Shown here: positions 53,201 to 62,079 of the stretch, in pieces | Layout: each line of letters starts with the position of its first letter | Position numbering within the stretch: position 1 is the stretch's first letter | NCBI RefSeq assembly: GCF_015832195.1 | Contig: NC_052045.1 | Span: forward strand, 868,001 to 932,000 | Direction: 5' to 3' | From: Motacilla alba alba | Taxonomy: Eukaryota > Chordata > Aves > Passeriformes > Motacillidae | Length of the DNA stretch: 64,000 nt | Notes under the pieces: model-generated | What the model was told of the DNA's origin: nothing | Seen by the model: the letters and a program-made list of their open reading frames with translations, nothing else | Databases searched by the model: none | Program-made: the position numbers and the translations under genes

Positions 53201-56200
53201 ACATCCTGCCAAGAGACACGGCACTCCGTGGGGCCACGCCGGCCCCACGCACACCCAGCTCCTGCTCTCCAAAACCTTCTGGGTGCCAAGAACTATCAGA
53301 CAGCTTTCGGGAAGACAGCGCCCACCCCAAAGAAAACGAGAGGCAGCTGACCCTAAGGCCAAAGGATCTCAGACTGGGTTTGCCGTGTTGCTGAAACAAG
53401 GCCTAGGATAGAAGTCAAGGCAACAGAGGTGACGGGAGTCTGCACGTGCTGTTCCTGGGAGAACAGGAACACCGGGGCCGTACTAACCTACACATGGCAA
53501 CGTGTGAACCATAAGGAATCGGGCCCCAGGGCTGGGCCGGACAGACCGTGCCTGCGGAGGGAAAGCCGAGCCGTCACCCTCCGGGAAAGCCCTGCCAAGC
53601 CTCAAGCCAAAACGGAGACCCAGCTCCCTCTGCTGGGCACGGCGCGGGAGGACGCGGGGGCCGCAGCGGCTGCTCCCAGCACCCCGGCAGCGAAGGAGCA
53701 GCACAAGGACCGGAGAAGAGCAAGCTCTGCCTGCCCGCACAAGCACAGGGACACACACGGGCTCGCAGAGGTGAGAACACAGACACATCCCGCTCGGTGG
53801 GGACAGGCAGCTCTCCTGGCTGCCAGGGCACCACTGCACAACAAGGTGCAGAACGAGCTGGGAGCCAATCTGGGCTGAGCCCTGGGAGCCAAGGAGCTGC
53901 GAGCACAGCCTTGTGCCTCAGTGAACAAACCCGGGCACAGCCCCGGGGCTGGGCACAGCCGGGCTGCAGGCAGCTGGGGCACAGCACTGCTCACTGGAGC
54001 GAGGCTCACACCACACACAGCACTACACACGTCTGTTTTACCTTGTCCACGCTCCAAGGGGACTGGCCCTGCACCTGGCATCCCAACCTGTGGCTGCATC
54101 CCACCTGAGAGGGGACAGGCAGAGATCAGACCCCTCCTCAGCCATCCCTGACGACTAACCCATTCCTTTGGCCCCAAATACCTTCTCGCTCCCAGCTCCT
54201 GGGGGAGCATCTGGAGGTTTATTCCCTTGGTGTTGGTTCCCCCCAGGGACAATCCAACTTTGTGGCCCACCTCTGGCAGCAGCACAACCACAATGCACAG
54301 AACAGGATTACGTGTGCTCTCACAGGGCTGAGCCCTCTGGCTAGGGGGAAGGCAGAGGGGGGTGTCCGCAGGACCTGTGCGCTCACACTGGGGCAGCTCG
54401 GCCCAAACTCACCTCCTGGAGCCATGGGGCCAGGGCCTGGGCCCTGCACAGGGGCCGCCATCTGTCCTGGGGCTGGCACTCCCCCCTGCATGGGCGGCTG
54501 CATCAGAGGAGGAGCGCCGTTGACGTGCATCCCGCCCTGCCAGAGAGACACTGGATCTCAGGGACACCCCGACAGCCGGGCACGTGCCCCAGCTGGAGAG
54601 CTGGCACTGCCCATTTCCCCTGCACAGCTCCTGTGTAGGGCAGGCTCTTACTATGGGCTGCGGCTGGGACGACGGGGTGCTCTGCGGGTTCAGCTGCGCG
54701 TTGGGCCCTGGCCCAGGCCCCGGTCCCGGCCCAGGCCCCGGGCCTGGCACTGCCTGCTGGTTGCCTGGGATCAGAGGAGGAACACTGGTCTGGCGATGCA
54801 GGATTTTCTAGGGGAGGAAGAAGGAGAACGGAGTTCTTTTCCACTCCACAAAGGCTTCCACCAACACCCTCCCAACCTGGGACGAGCAGCAAGGGACAAA
54901 CCAGCGCGATCTCCGGGTCGACGATCCTCATCACCACCTGGGCCTGCAGCAGCGCATAGGCCAGCTGGGGGTTCTGCAGCAGCATGTTCCTGGCTTCCTG
55001 GGGGCTGTTCTGGACACACAGCTGGAAGACAGGCCCTGATCAGAGCTCCCACGAGGTGGGACACGGGTGGGAGGGCGAGGGCAGCGGTGACAGGAGCTGT
55101 GCTCACACAGGGACTCCTGCGCTCACCTTCATCTGCTTCATCAGCTCAAACATCTGCTCGGGTGGCAGGCTGGCCACGGCCCGGCTGATGGACTCGGGGG
55201 CGTCCTCTGGGTTGACAGGGTCCCCATAGGGTGACTCTATGATGGGTGCACCTGTGCCCAAGCCTGCAACACGAACAGCACATGGACAGGCTCGTCAGGA
55301 GGGGAGCACCAGCCCACCAGGGGAAAAGGAGGCAGCAAAACCAGGGAGACCTTAGGAGGAATTTGTTCCCAGAAGGGGTGATTAGGCATCAGGCAGCAAA
55401 ACCAGGGAGACCTTAGGAGGAATTTGTTCCCAGAAGGGGTGATTAGGCATGGGAACAGGCTGCTCAGGGAGGTTGTGGAGTCACTGTTCCTGGAAGTGTT
55501 TAGGTAAAGACTGGAAATGGCATTTAGTGCCCCAATCTAGTTGATGCAGTGTGTTTGGTCAAAGGCTGGACCGTGATCCTTACAAACCTTTTCCTAAGCA
55601 ATTCTGTGATTCTGTGATCATCTGGGAGTGCAACCCCAGAGCTGAGCCCGTGCACCCCTCTGGGGCACTACTCACACCACCTCCCGGAGCAGCTCAGCTC
55701 TGCCAGCCTGGCAGAAGAGACAGGCCCTGCCCTGCAGCGCTGCCAAGGGCCCGGCGTGAGGGAGCCCAGAAGGCCGACTCACTCTTGAGCTCCTCCTTGT
55801 TCTTCTCGCTGGCGGCGTTGTCCACGCGCAGCGCCCTGCCGCTGAACTCGCGCCCGTTGAGGTTGCGCATGGCGCTGAGCGCCGTCTCCTGGTCCTGGTA
55901 CTCGCAGAAGCCATAGCCCTTGGGCTTGCCCGTCTCCCTGTCGTACACCAGCCTGGCAGGGAGGAGAGCAGAGGAGACACGCGCCGCTGCTGAGGGCAGG
56001 TGGGCATCCTGCTGTGCCCACGGCTCCTGCAGCTCGGGGGGACACGGGGATGGAGCTCGGGGGATATGGGGATGGAGCTCAGGGGATACGGGGATGGAGC
56101 TCAGGGGGATACGGGGATGGAGCTCGGGGGGACACGGGGATGGAGCTTGGGGGATACGGGGATGGAGCTCAAGGGATACGGGGATGGAGCTCGGGGGATA

Positions 56201-58123
56201 TGGGGATGGAGCTCGGGGGGACACGGGGATGGAGCTCGGGGGATACGGGGATGGAGCTCAAGGGATACGGGGATGGAGCTCGGGGGATATGGGGATGGAG
56301 CTCGGGGGGACACGGGGATGGAGCTCGGGGGATACGGGGATGGAGCTCGGGGGATACGGGGATGGAGCTCGGGGGGACACGGGGATGGAGCTCAAGGGAT
56401 ACGGGGATGGAGCTCGGGGGATACGGGGATGGAGCTCGGGGGGACACGGGGATGGAGCTCAGGGGATACGGGGATGGAGCTCAGGGGATACGGGGATGGA
56501 GCTCGGGGGATACGGGGATGGAGCTCGGGGGGACACGGGGATGGAGCTCAAGGGATACGGGGATGGAGCTCGGGGGATACGGGGATGGAGCTTGGGGGGA
56601 CACGGGGATGGAGCTCAGGGGATACGGGGATGGAGCTCAGGGGATACGGGGATGGAGCTCGGGGGGACACGGGGATGGAGCTCGGGGGGATACGGGGATG
56701 GAGCTCGGGGGGATACGGGGATGGAGCTCAGGGGGGATACGGGGATGGAGCTCAGGGGATACGGGGATGGAGCTCAGGGGGGATGGAGCTCAGGGGGGAT
56801 GGAGCTCAGGGGGGATGGAGCTCAGGGGGGATACGGGGATGGAGCTCGGGGGGATACGGGGATGGAGCTCGGGGGGATGGAGCTCGGGGGGATACGGGGA
56901 TGGAGCTCGGGGGCTTAGAACTTGGGGGGATGGAGCCCCAGCAGTGCTGGCAGCATGATGAGAGCTCAGGGGGATACAGGGATAGAGCTCAGGGGGGATA
57001 GAACTTGGGGATAGAGCCCCAGCAGTGCTGGGAGCACAGTGAGAGCTCAGGGGGATACAGGGATGGAGCCCAGCAGCGCTGGCAGCACGGTGAGGGCAGC
57101 CCAAGGCACACAGCAGCCAGGCCCATGCCCAAGCCAAAGGGCCTGCTGGCTCCTGGCAGGGCTGCTGCCAAGGCTGGGGTGGGCAGGACGCCCAGCAGTG
57201 CCAGCCGTGTGCCTGCTATGACCTCACGAGGAAAAGGACGGGACTGGCTGCCCCCAGACCTCCCAAAACCTGAACTGAGAGCACCAGGGCCTGCTGCCCA
57301 GCCTGGAAAACACCTGTGGGAGGCACAGGGCTGGCAGTGAGCAGCACAGAGCCCGACCAACACCTGAGCCCTCATCAGCCCAGAGCTGCGTGCCCACGTC
57401 CACCTGCTCGGGACGTCGTGCTCCATCTCCACATGAGCCTGGCACGGCCACCGGGTCCCTGTGCCCTGAGCACGGCTGGCACAGCCTCACGAGCCCCGCA
57501 GCTGCTGCTCCGTGTGAGGAACCAGCCTCGGGGGCCCGGGGAGGTTCAGACGGGTGTCAGGCAGAGCTCCTTGGCCAAGGCTGTTGCCAAGCTCCCGAGC
57601 AGGCAGCCCGAGGCAGTGCCCGCGGCACCGTGCCTGGAAGGGGCCAAAAGCTGTGCGCATGTGGCACCGGGGGACGCGGTGGGCTCGGCGGTGCTGGGGG
57701 AACGGCTGGGCTGGGGGGTTTTAGAGCCCTTTGCCAACGTTAAGGGTTTGCGATCCACGGCTGCAAGGCCGGCTCCGCGGAGCCCGCGCGGCTCGGTGTG
57801 CACCGGGCACGGGAACCCGCGGGAGGCCTGCGGCCGCTCTCACCTAAAGCTGACCACGGGCCCAACCTCCGAGAAAATGTCCTTCAGCTGCTCCTCCGTG
57901 GCCTCATACGGGATGTTCCCCACTGCGGAGACAGACCGTGCCGCCGGTCAGCGCGGCGGGTACCGGCCCCGGCGGCGAGAGGGGAAACCCGCCGGCTCCC
58001 CGCCTGCCCGTGCCCGCCCGTGCCGCCTCCCCTTTGCAGGTCGCGGTCCCGCCCCGCGGCCTCACCGAACACGGAGCGCAGGGACCGATCCACGGCGGGG
58101 TCCCGCACCGACAGCCCCGCCAT
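50270..58123 (-). CDS. CSTF2: CSTF2 (CstF-64), cleavage stimulation factor subunit 2
   Basis: Thirteen constitutive exons (minus strand): 58123-58066, 57922-57844, 55952-55783, 55263-55127, 55021-54902, 54807-54652, 54536-54413, 54104-54042, 52283-52142, 51776-51625, 51327-51050, 50660-50535, 50392-50270; 575 residues against 577 in human. CstF-64 binds the GU-rich element downstream of poly(A) sites and drives mRNA 3'-end cleavage in the nucleus. The RRM has RNP2 VFVGNIP (18-24) and RNP1 KGYGFCEY. The hinge ([13 protein letters not shown] and [14 protein letters not shown]) binds CstF-77 or symplekin. A Pro/Gly-rich region follows; human has none of this copy's [15 protein letters not shown] run in exon 6. 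Eleven pentapeptides of the MEARA region occupy 407-461. The C-terminal domain, ending [13 protein letters not shown], is nearly identical to human. The start [17 protein letters not shown] fits the family. Confidence 0.98.
51146..51310 (-). repeat. CSTF2: CSTF2 coding pentapeptide repeat (MEARA region, mostly GLEPR here)
   Basis: Eleven 15-nt units encode GLEPR x3, [40 protein letters not shown], then GPGPN. In human the corresponding array is about twelve MEAR(A/G) units that form a long helix. Six or seven units here carry LEPR, introducing proline. Confidence 0.95.
52892..52951 (-). CDS. CSTF2: CSTF2 alternative cassette exon (60 nt, exon 8.1 type)
   Basis: Between exons 8 and 9 lies a 60-nt segment with acceptor ttgcccag and donor GTACCC, phase 1/1, so including it adds 20 residues without changing frame ([20 protein letters not shown]). 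Longer CSTF2 isoforms (human 597 residues; the nervous-system form called betaCstF-64) carry a closely similar insert at this point by recall. The predicted long isoform here is 595 residues. Open reading through an intron, exact phase and family match make this a real exon. Confidence 0.88.
55328..55612 (+). mobile_element. CR1 LINE 3' end with a perfect 61-bp internal duplication, CSTF2 intron 3
   Basis: GGTGATTAGGCATGGGAACA-GGCTGCTCAGGGAGGTTGTG-GAGTC, TTTAGTGCCCCAATCTAGTT and AATTCTGTGATTCTGTGATC identify a sense CR1 3' end with a two-unit tail. The 61-bp block starting AGGCAGCAAAACCAGGGAGA at 55330 is repeated at 55391 essentially without change, so that duplication is much younger than the element. 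Confidence 0.9.
56036..57085. repeat. 22/23-bp minisatellite in CSTF2 intron 2, about 39 copies plus degenerate flank
   Basis: Units CTCGGGGGATACGGGGATGG-AG (22 bp) and CTCGGGGGGACACGGGGATG-GAG (23 bp) alternate irregularly, with TAT for TAC and CTCAAGG or CTCAGGG variants; near 56777-56830 the unit shrinks to GGATGGAGCTCAGGGGG (17 bp). From 56905 to 57085 the units merge with a different, longer repeat containing GAGCCCCAGCAGTGCTGG. The G-rich strand is plus, the template strand for CSTF2. Three overlapping frames of over 300 codons and minus-strand SPRAPSPYP frames are artefacts. Confidence 0.95.
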
Positions 58124-58416
58124 CGCGCCGCCCGCGCCGCTTCCGGCCCGCCGCCAGCCGCGTCCCCGCTTCCGCTTCCGTCCGCGACAACCGGGGCAGC
58201 GGCGCTTTCAAAAAGCGTCCGGCGGAAAACGCGGCACCGGCGTGGGTGGCCGGGACTCCCCGGCACCCCCGGAAAGGGGCTGCGGCGGCCTCGGGGGTCC
58301 CCCGGCACCGGGAGCGGCCTCTGAGCGGCTCCGGGACCTCGCGGATCCCCTGGCACCGGGCACCGGTCCTTAGGAACAGCCCCTGGCGAGCCTAACAGCG
58401 CCGGGGGCCCGGCAGG
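58124..58416. promoter_or_regulatory. Bidirectional CpG-island promoter, CSTF2 (minus) / TYW2 (plus)
   Basis: The two start codons face away from each other with 293 bp between them. The interval is CpG-rich and TATA-less. It must hold both 5' UTRs and both core promoters, so the two housekeeping-type genes are probably co-regulated. Confidence 0.8.
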
Positions 58417-61342
58417 ATGGAAGGCGCGGCTGTCCCCGCGGCTGTCCCCACGGCTGTTCCCGCGGCTGTCCCCACAGGTGTCCCCACAGGTGTCCCCGCG
58501 CTGGCCACGGAGCCGAGGTTCGCGCAGCGCCTCAGGTGAGCGGCAGGGGGAAGGGGAGCCCGCGCTGCCGCGGCCGGTGCCGGGCCCGCCGGGAGGCTCC
58601 GCGGGCAGGGCCTGACCGCGGCCGGCCGCAGGCAGTGTCTGGAGGCGGAGCGGCTCCGGGACGAGCGCTTCGGGCTGCAGCCGGTGCCCGGGGGCCGCGT
58701 GGCCGTGCCGGTGCTGCCGGAGAAGCTCTCGCAGCTGTGCGTGCCCCCGGAGGTGCCCTGGGAGCTGGTCGGCATCCAGGTGAGCACAGCCCCTCTGCCC
58801 TCCCCGAGCCCGGCGAGCGGCGGCGGCCCCGGCCCCGTGGCACGGCCCTGCCCAGGAGCCTGTGCCCTGCAGGGCCGCCCGCCGGTGCTCGCCGGCCCGG
58901 AGGCTGCGGGACGAGCTGCGGCGGCTGCTGGGGGCCAGCTGGACGGCGGAGCTGGAGCGGGACGTGCCGCACGCCTGGCAGAGGCACGGCGACCTGGTGC
59001 TGCTCAGCGAGGACAGCTTCAGCGCTGCGCCCTGGCAGGCGCTGGGTAAGGCGAGCAGGGCATGCCTGTCTGGCACGGCACGGCTCGGCCCGCGTCTCCC
59101 GGGTGCTGTGGTGCAGGCTCGGTGCCCTGGCAGGCGCTGGGGAAGGCGAGCAGGGCATGCCTGCCCCGGCACGGCACAGCACGGCACGGCTCGGCCCGCA
59201 TCTCCCGGGTGCTGTGGTGCAGGCTCGGTGCCCTGGCAGGCGCTGGGGAAGGCGAGCAGGGCATGCCTGCCCCGGCTCGGCACGGCTCAGCCCGCATCTC
59301 CCGGTGTGGTTTTTGTAGGCTAGTCAGGATGAGGGAAGAGACGAGAATTTTGATTCTATGATTTAGAAGGTTGATTTATTATATTATCATATATATTCTA
59401 TTAAAATGCTAAACTAAAACTGTACCAAAAGAATGGAGATTAAAGAATTATCAGAAGGCGAGACAGCGATAGAATGGAATGAATAACAAAGTTTTGTGCC
59501 TGACCGAGATAGTTTGGACGGCTGGACTGTGATTGGCCATTAATTAGAAACAACCACATGAGACTAATCACAGATTCACTTGCTGCATTCCACAGCAGCA
59601 GATAGCTATTGTTTACATTCTGTTCTCGAGGTTGCTCAGGTTTTCAGGAGAAGAAAAGCCTGGCAAAAGGATTTTCATGAAGCGTGTCGGTGCCGCCCGG
59701 GCGCCGTGTTGCAGGCCCGGCGCTCTGGGAGACGGTGGCCTCGGCTCTGGGGGCCCGGCGGGTGGCCCGGCGAGGACGGGTGGCGGCAGATGGCATGCGG
59801 AGCCCCAGGGTGACCCTGCTGCTGGGGCAGCACGGCTGGGTGGAGCACGTGGACAACGGCATCAGGTGGGCAGGAGCTGCGGGGCGGGAAGGGACTGCCC
59901 TCAGGGACTGCCCTCACCGCCTGGGGGGGTCCTGCAGGTACACCTTCGACGTGACCAAGTGCATGTTCTCCCCGGGAAACATCAGCGAGAAGCTGCGTGT
60001 GGCCTCGCTGCCCTGCGCCGGGGAGGTCCTGGTGGATCTCTATGCAGGTAACGGGGACAGAGGAGGGGCAGGACAGGTGCTGATGGCATCCAGGTAGACA
60101 TGAAATGTCATTTCCAGCTTGGAATGAAAAATACTCAGGCTTAGAGCTCCTGTCTTGCCTGTGAGCCCTTCAGCTCTGCTGGCACTGCTGTCCTGCCTGT
60201 GTCCCTGCAGCCTCTGCCTCTGGACACAGGATGTCCTGTTCTCAGGCTCCGTGCCTAGTGCTGCTTTGGGGAATCACCTGGATCCCCTCACAGGGGAAGG
60301 ATTTGCCACTGTTTGTGCTTGAGGAAGTTAGTGCTTCCAATTAGTGCCACACTGAAAGGACATGGCACCCACAAACCTGCCCTAGATTAATCAAACCAAA
60401 CGGTAATCTGGACACTTCTGCAGAACCAGGCATGTCTCAACCTGATAGCCAAAGACCGAAGGTAAAATAAACTCCTCCAAACATTTTTCAAGGCAGATTT
60501 TGCTTTTGCAGAAGAGGGAGGGATAAATTTCCATTTTCCAGTATTTGGGCTTTCTCCAACGCAGAGCAAAGCAGACTTGGGGAGGCAGGGTGGCAGCGTG
60601 CGTGCTGCCCTGCCCTCGGGGAGGAGTGTGGATCTCTGGAGTCCCTGCCCTCAGCCGCTGCCCCCCCTGCCCGCAGGCATCGGCTATTTCACGCTGCCCT
60701 TCCTGGTGCACGCCGGAGCCGCCTTTGTCCACGCCTGTGAGTGGAACAGCCACGCCGTGGAGGCCCTGCACAGGAGCCTGGTGCTGAACGGGGTGCGGGA
60801 TCGCTGCCGCATCCACCGCGGGGACAGCCGGCAGGTGAGCCGCGCCGGCCGTTCCGCGCCACCCTTCCTCCCGCGGGGTCCCCTCACCTCCGCTCCGCTC
60901 CCAGCTGCAGCTGCGCGATGTGGCGGACAGGGTCAACCTGGGGCTGATTCCCAGCTCGGAGGAAGGCTGGCCCGTGGCCTGCCGCGTCCTGAAGAAGGAC
61001 ACGGGTGGGGTTCTGCACATCCACCACAACGTGGAGGCTCGGCCCGCGCCGCAGAGCGCGCTGCTGCGGGCTGAGCGCGGCTCTCCGGAGGCGGCCGGCC
61101 CCGCGGGAGAGGCACGGCGACCGGCAGAGCACGGCGGGGAGCAGGCACTGCGGGCCAGGCTCCGGCCCGAGTGGCACAGGTGGGCCGAAGCCACGGCCAC
61201 GCGCATCCAGGGGCTGCTGGCGGAGCTGCACGGGCGGCCGTGGCGCTGCAGCGTGCTGCACGTCGAGCCAGTCAAGTCCTACGCGCCGCACGTGCACCAC
61301 CTGGTGCTGGACCTCGAGTGCCGGCCTGTGCTGCCCGTCTAG
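58417..61342 (+). CDS. TRMT12: TYW2 / TRMT12, tRNA wybutosine-synthesizing protein 2
   Basis: Seven exons: 58417-58535, 58632-58779, 58856-59045, 59715-59865, 59938-60047, 60677-60834, 60905-61342; 437 residues against 448 in human. TYW2 moves the aminocarboxypropyl group of S-adenosylmethionine onto the tricyclic base at position 37 of tRNA-Phe, a step in wybutosine synthesis that protects the reading frame during translation. Family signatures: TEPRFAQRLR (start), SWTAELERDVPHAWQRHGDL, LLLGQHGWVEHVDNGIRYTF, the SAM-binding VLVDLYAGIGYFTLPFLVHA, HACEWNSHAVEAL (CEWN, as in TYW2 rather than TRM5), LGLIPSSEEGW and PVKSYAPHVHHLVLDLEC. For exon 3 the acceptor at 58855, not the closer cctgcag at 58872, keeps frame and gives EPVPCRAARRCSPARRL, which resembles human. 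Residues 5-28 are six AVPA/AVPT/GVPT tetrapeptides. Human TRMT12 is, to my knowledge, intronless and on another chromosome. Confidence 0.95.
59023..59304 (+). repeat. Tandem triplication of the TYW2 exon 3 / intron 3 junction
   Basis: CCCTGGCAGGCGCTGGGTAA-GGCGAGCAGGGCATGCCTG starts at 59030 and recurs at 59125 and 59231 (periods 95 and 106 bp). In copies 2 and 3 the donor GGTAAGG is GGGAAGG, so only the first copy keeps GT. Each copy continues with CGGCACGGCTCGGCCCGC-TCTCCCGGGTGCTGTGGTGC. The difference in period comes from an extra CGGCACAGCACGG in copy 2. Confidence 0.93.
59305..59695. mobile_element. AT-rich interspersed repeat, probably a passerine solo LTR, in TYW2 intron 3
   Basis: A sharply bounded AT-rich block interrupts GC-rich intron. 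Phrases such as GATTGGCCATTAATTAGAAA-CAACCACATGAGAC, TGCATTCCACAGCAGCAGAT and TTGTTTACATTCTGTTCTCG match, by recall, a very common songbird repeat family of endogenous-retrovirus LTR type. It has no coding potential. CGGTG occurs at both edges and could be a 5-bp target duplication, but the exact ends are unclear. The third junction repeat is cut at its left edge, so insertion followed the triplication. Confidence 0.6.
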
Positions 61343-61770
61343 TGGGCCCTGGGCACCGCCGGGGCTCCAGCGCCCTTGGAAGGGTGGCCAGCAGTGTCCT
61401 GCTGCCAGCCTGGCTGTGCCTTATGTCCCCTAATTGCCAGGGGCAGCACTGCCCAGCAGCACCTCCCTGTGCCCAGGGCACCCAGGGTTGTGCCCCCCAT
61501 GGCAGATCCCTTCAGGATCCAGACAAGGACGGAGCAAGCTGGGCTCAGAGTGCCAGTGTTCTGCCCTGGCTCTGCCAGTCACTGCCCAGGTCTTGGACAC
61601 GTGGTAGCCCCTTGAGCCCCATTTTCACACAGTGCTGAGAAGCCTTGAGCTCCTGCTGGGTTCATTTCAGCAGGTCAGGGACAAGCTTTGTGCTTGTATT
61701 TTCCAGCATGCTTTTTAATGTCCTGGAAGTGAGTCTGTTCATCTTGTTTCCTTCCTGGTTTTTTTTCAGA

Positions 61771-61776
61771 AATAAA
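61771..61776 (+). terminator. TRMT12: TYW2 poly(A) signal (AATAAA)
   Basis: AATAAA about 430 bp after the stop codon, with TTGTTGGTGTCC about 20 bp downstream as a GU-rich element, is the likely mRNA end. Confidence 0.82.
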
Positions 61777-62079
61777 GATGTTTCTCACCGCCTCTTGTTG
61801 GTGTCCAGTTAAAACGTGAACACTGGTGCAGGTGTGAGGGTCTGGCCCGGGAACTCTGGGTCCTAGGGTGGTGCGTGGAGGGGCTCATGGAGCAAAGCCT
61901 CTGTGGCATTGTCTGCCTGCAAGCCCCAAGCCCTCTGCCTGTGTATTGTGTACTCCCAGTGGAGCGAACCCCTGCCCCATGAGGAAGCTCCCGCTGGCCC
62001 TTTGATGTCTCCGCGGTTTTTTCCACTGTGTCAGTGTCACATCGCTTCCCACAGGCCTGGGAGCCTCTGGCTCTCCCAT

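Noticed and set aside
53488..53551. Possible second CSTF2 cassette exon (exon 8.2) on the minus strand, acceptor ccgcag and donor GTTAGT
   Set aside because: It is 64 nt and would shift the frame; the donor is weak and I cannot recall a matching family peptide. Brain RNA-seq junctions would decide.
55920..57001. Three overlapping plus-strand frames of over 300 codons ([20 protein letters not shown] type)
   Set aside because: They consist entirely of the 22/23-bp minisatellite in CSTF2 intron 2, are open in all three frames at once, and lie antisense to a real gene.
58873..59045. Alternative TYW2 exon 3 start at the closer cctgcag acceptor
   Set aside because: It breaks the reading frame after exon 2 (phase 0); the acceptor at 58855 keeps frame and restores a segment resembling human.
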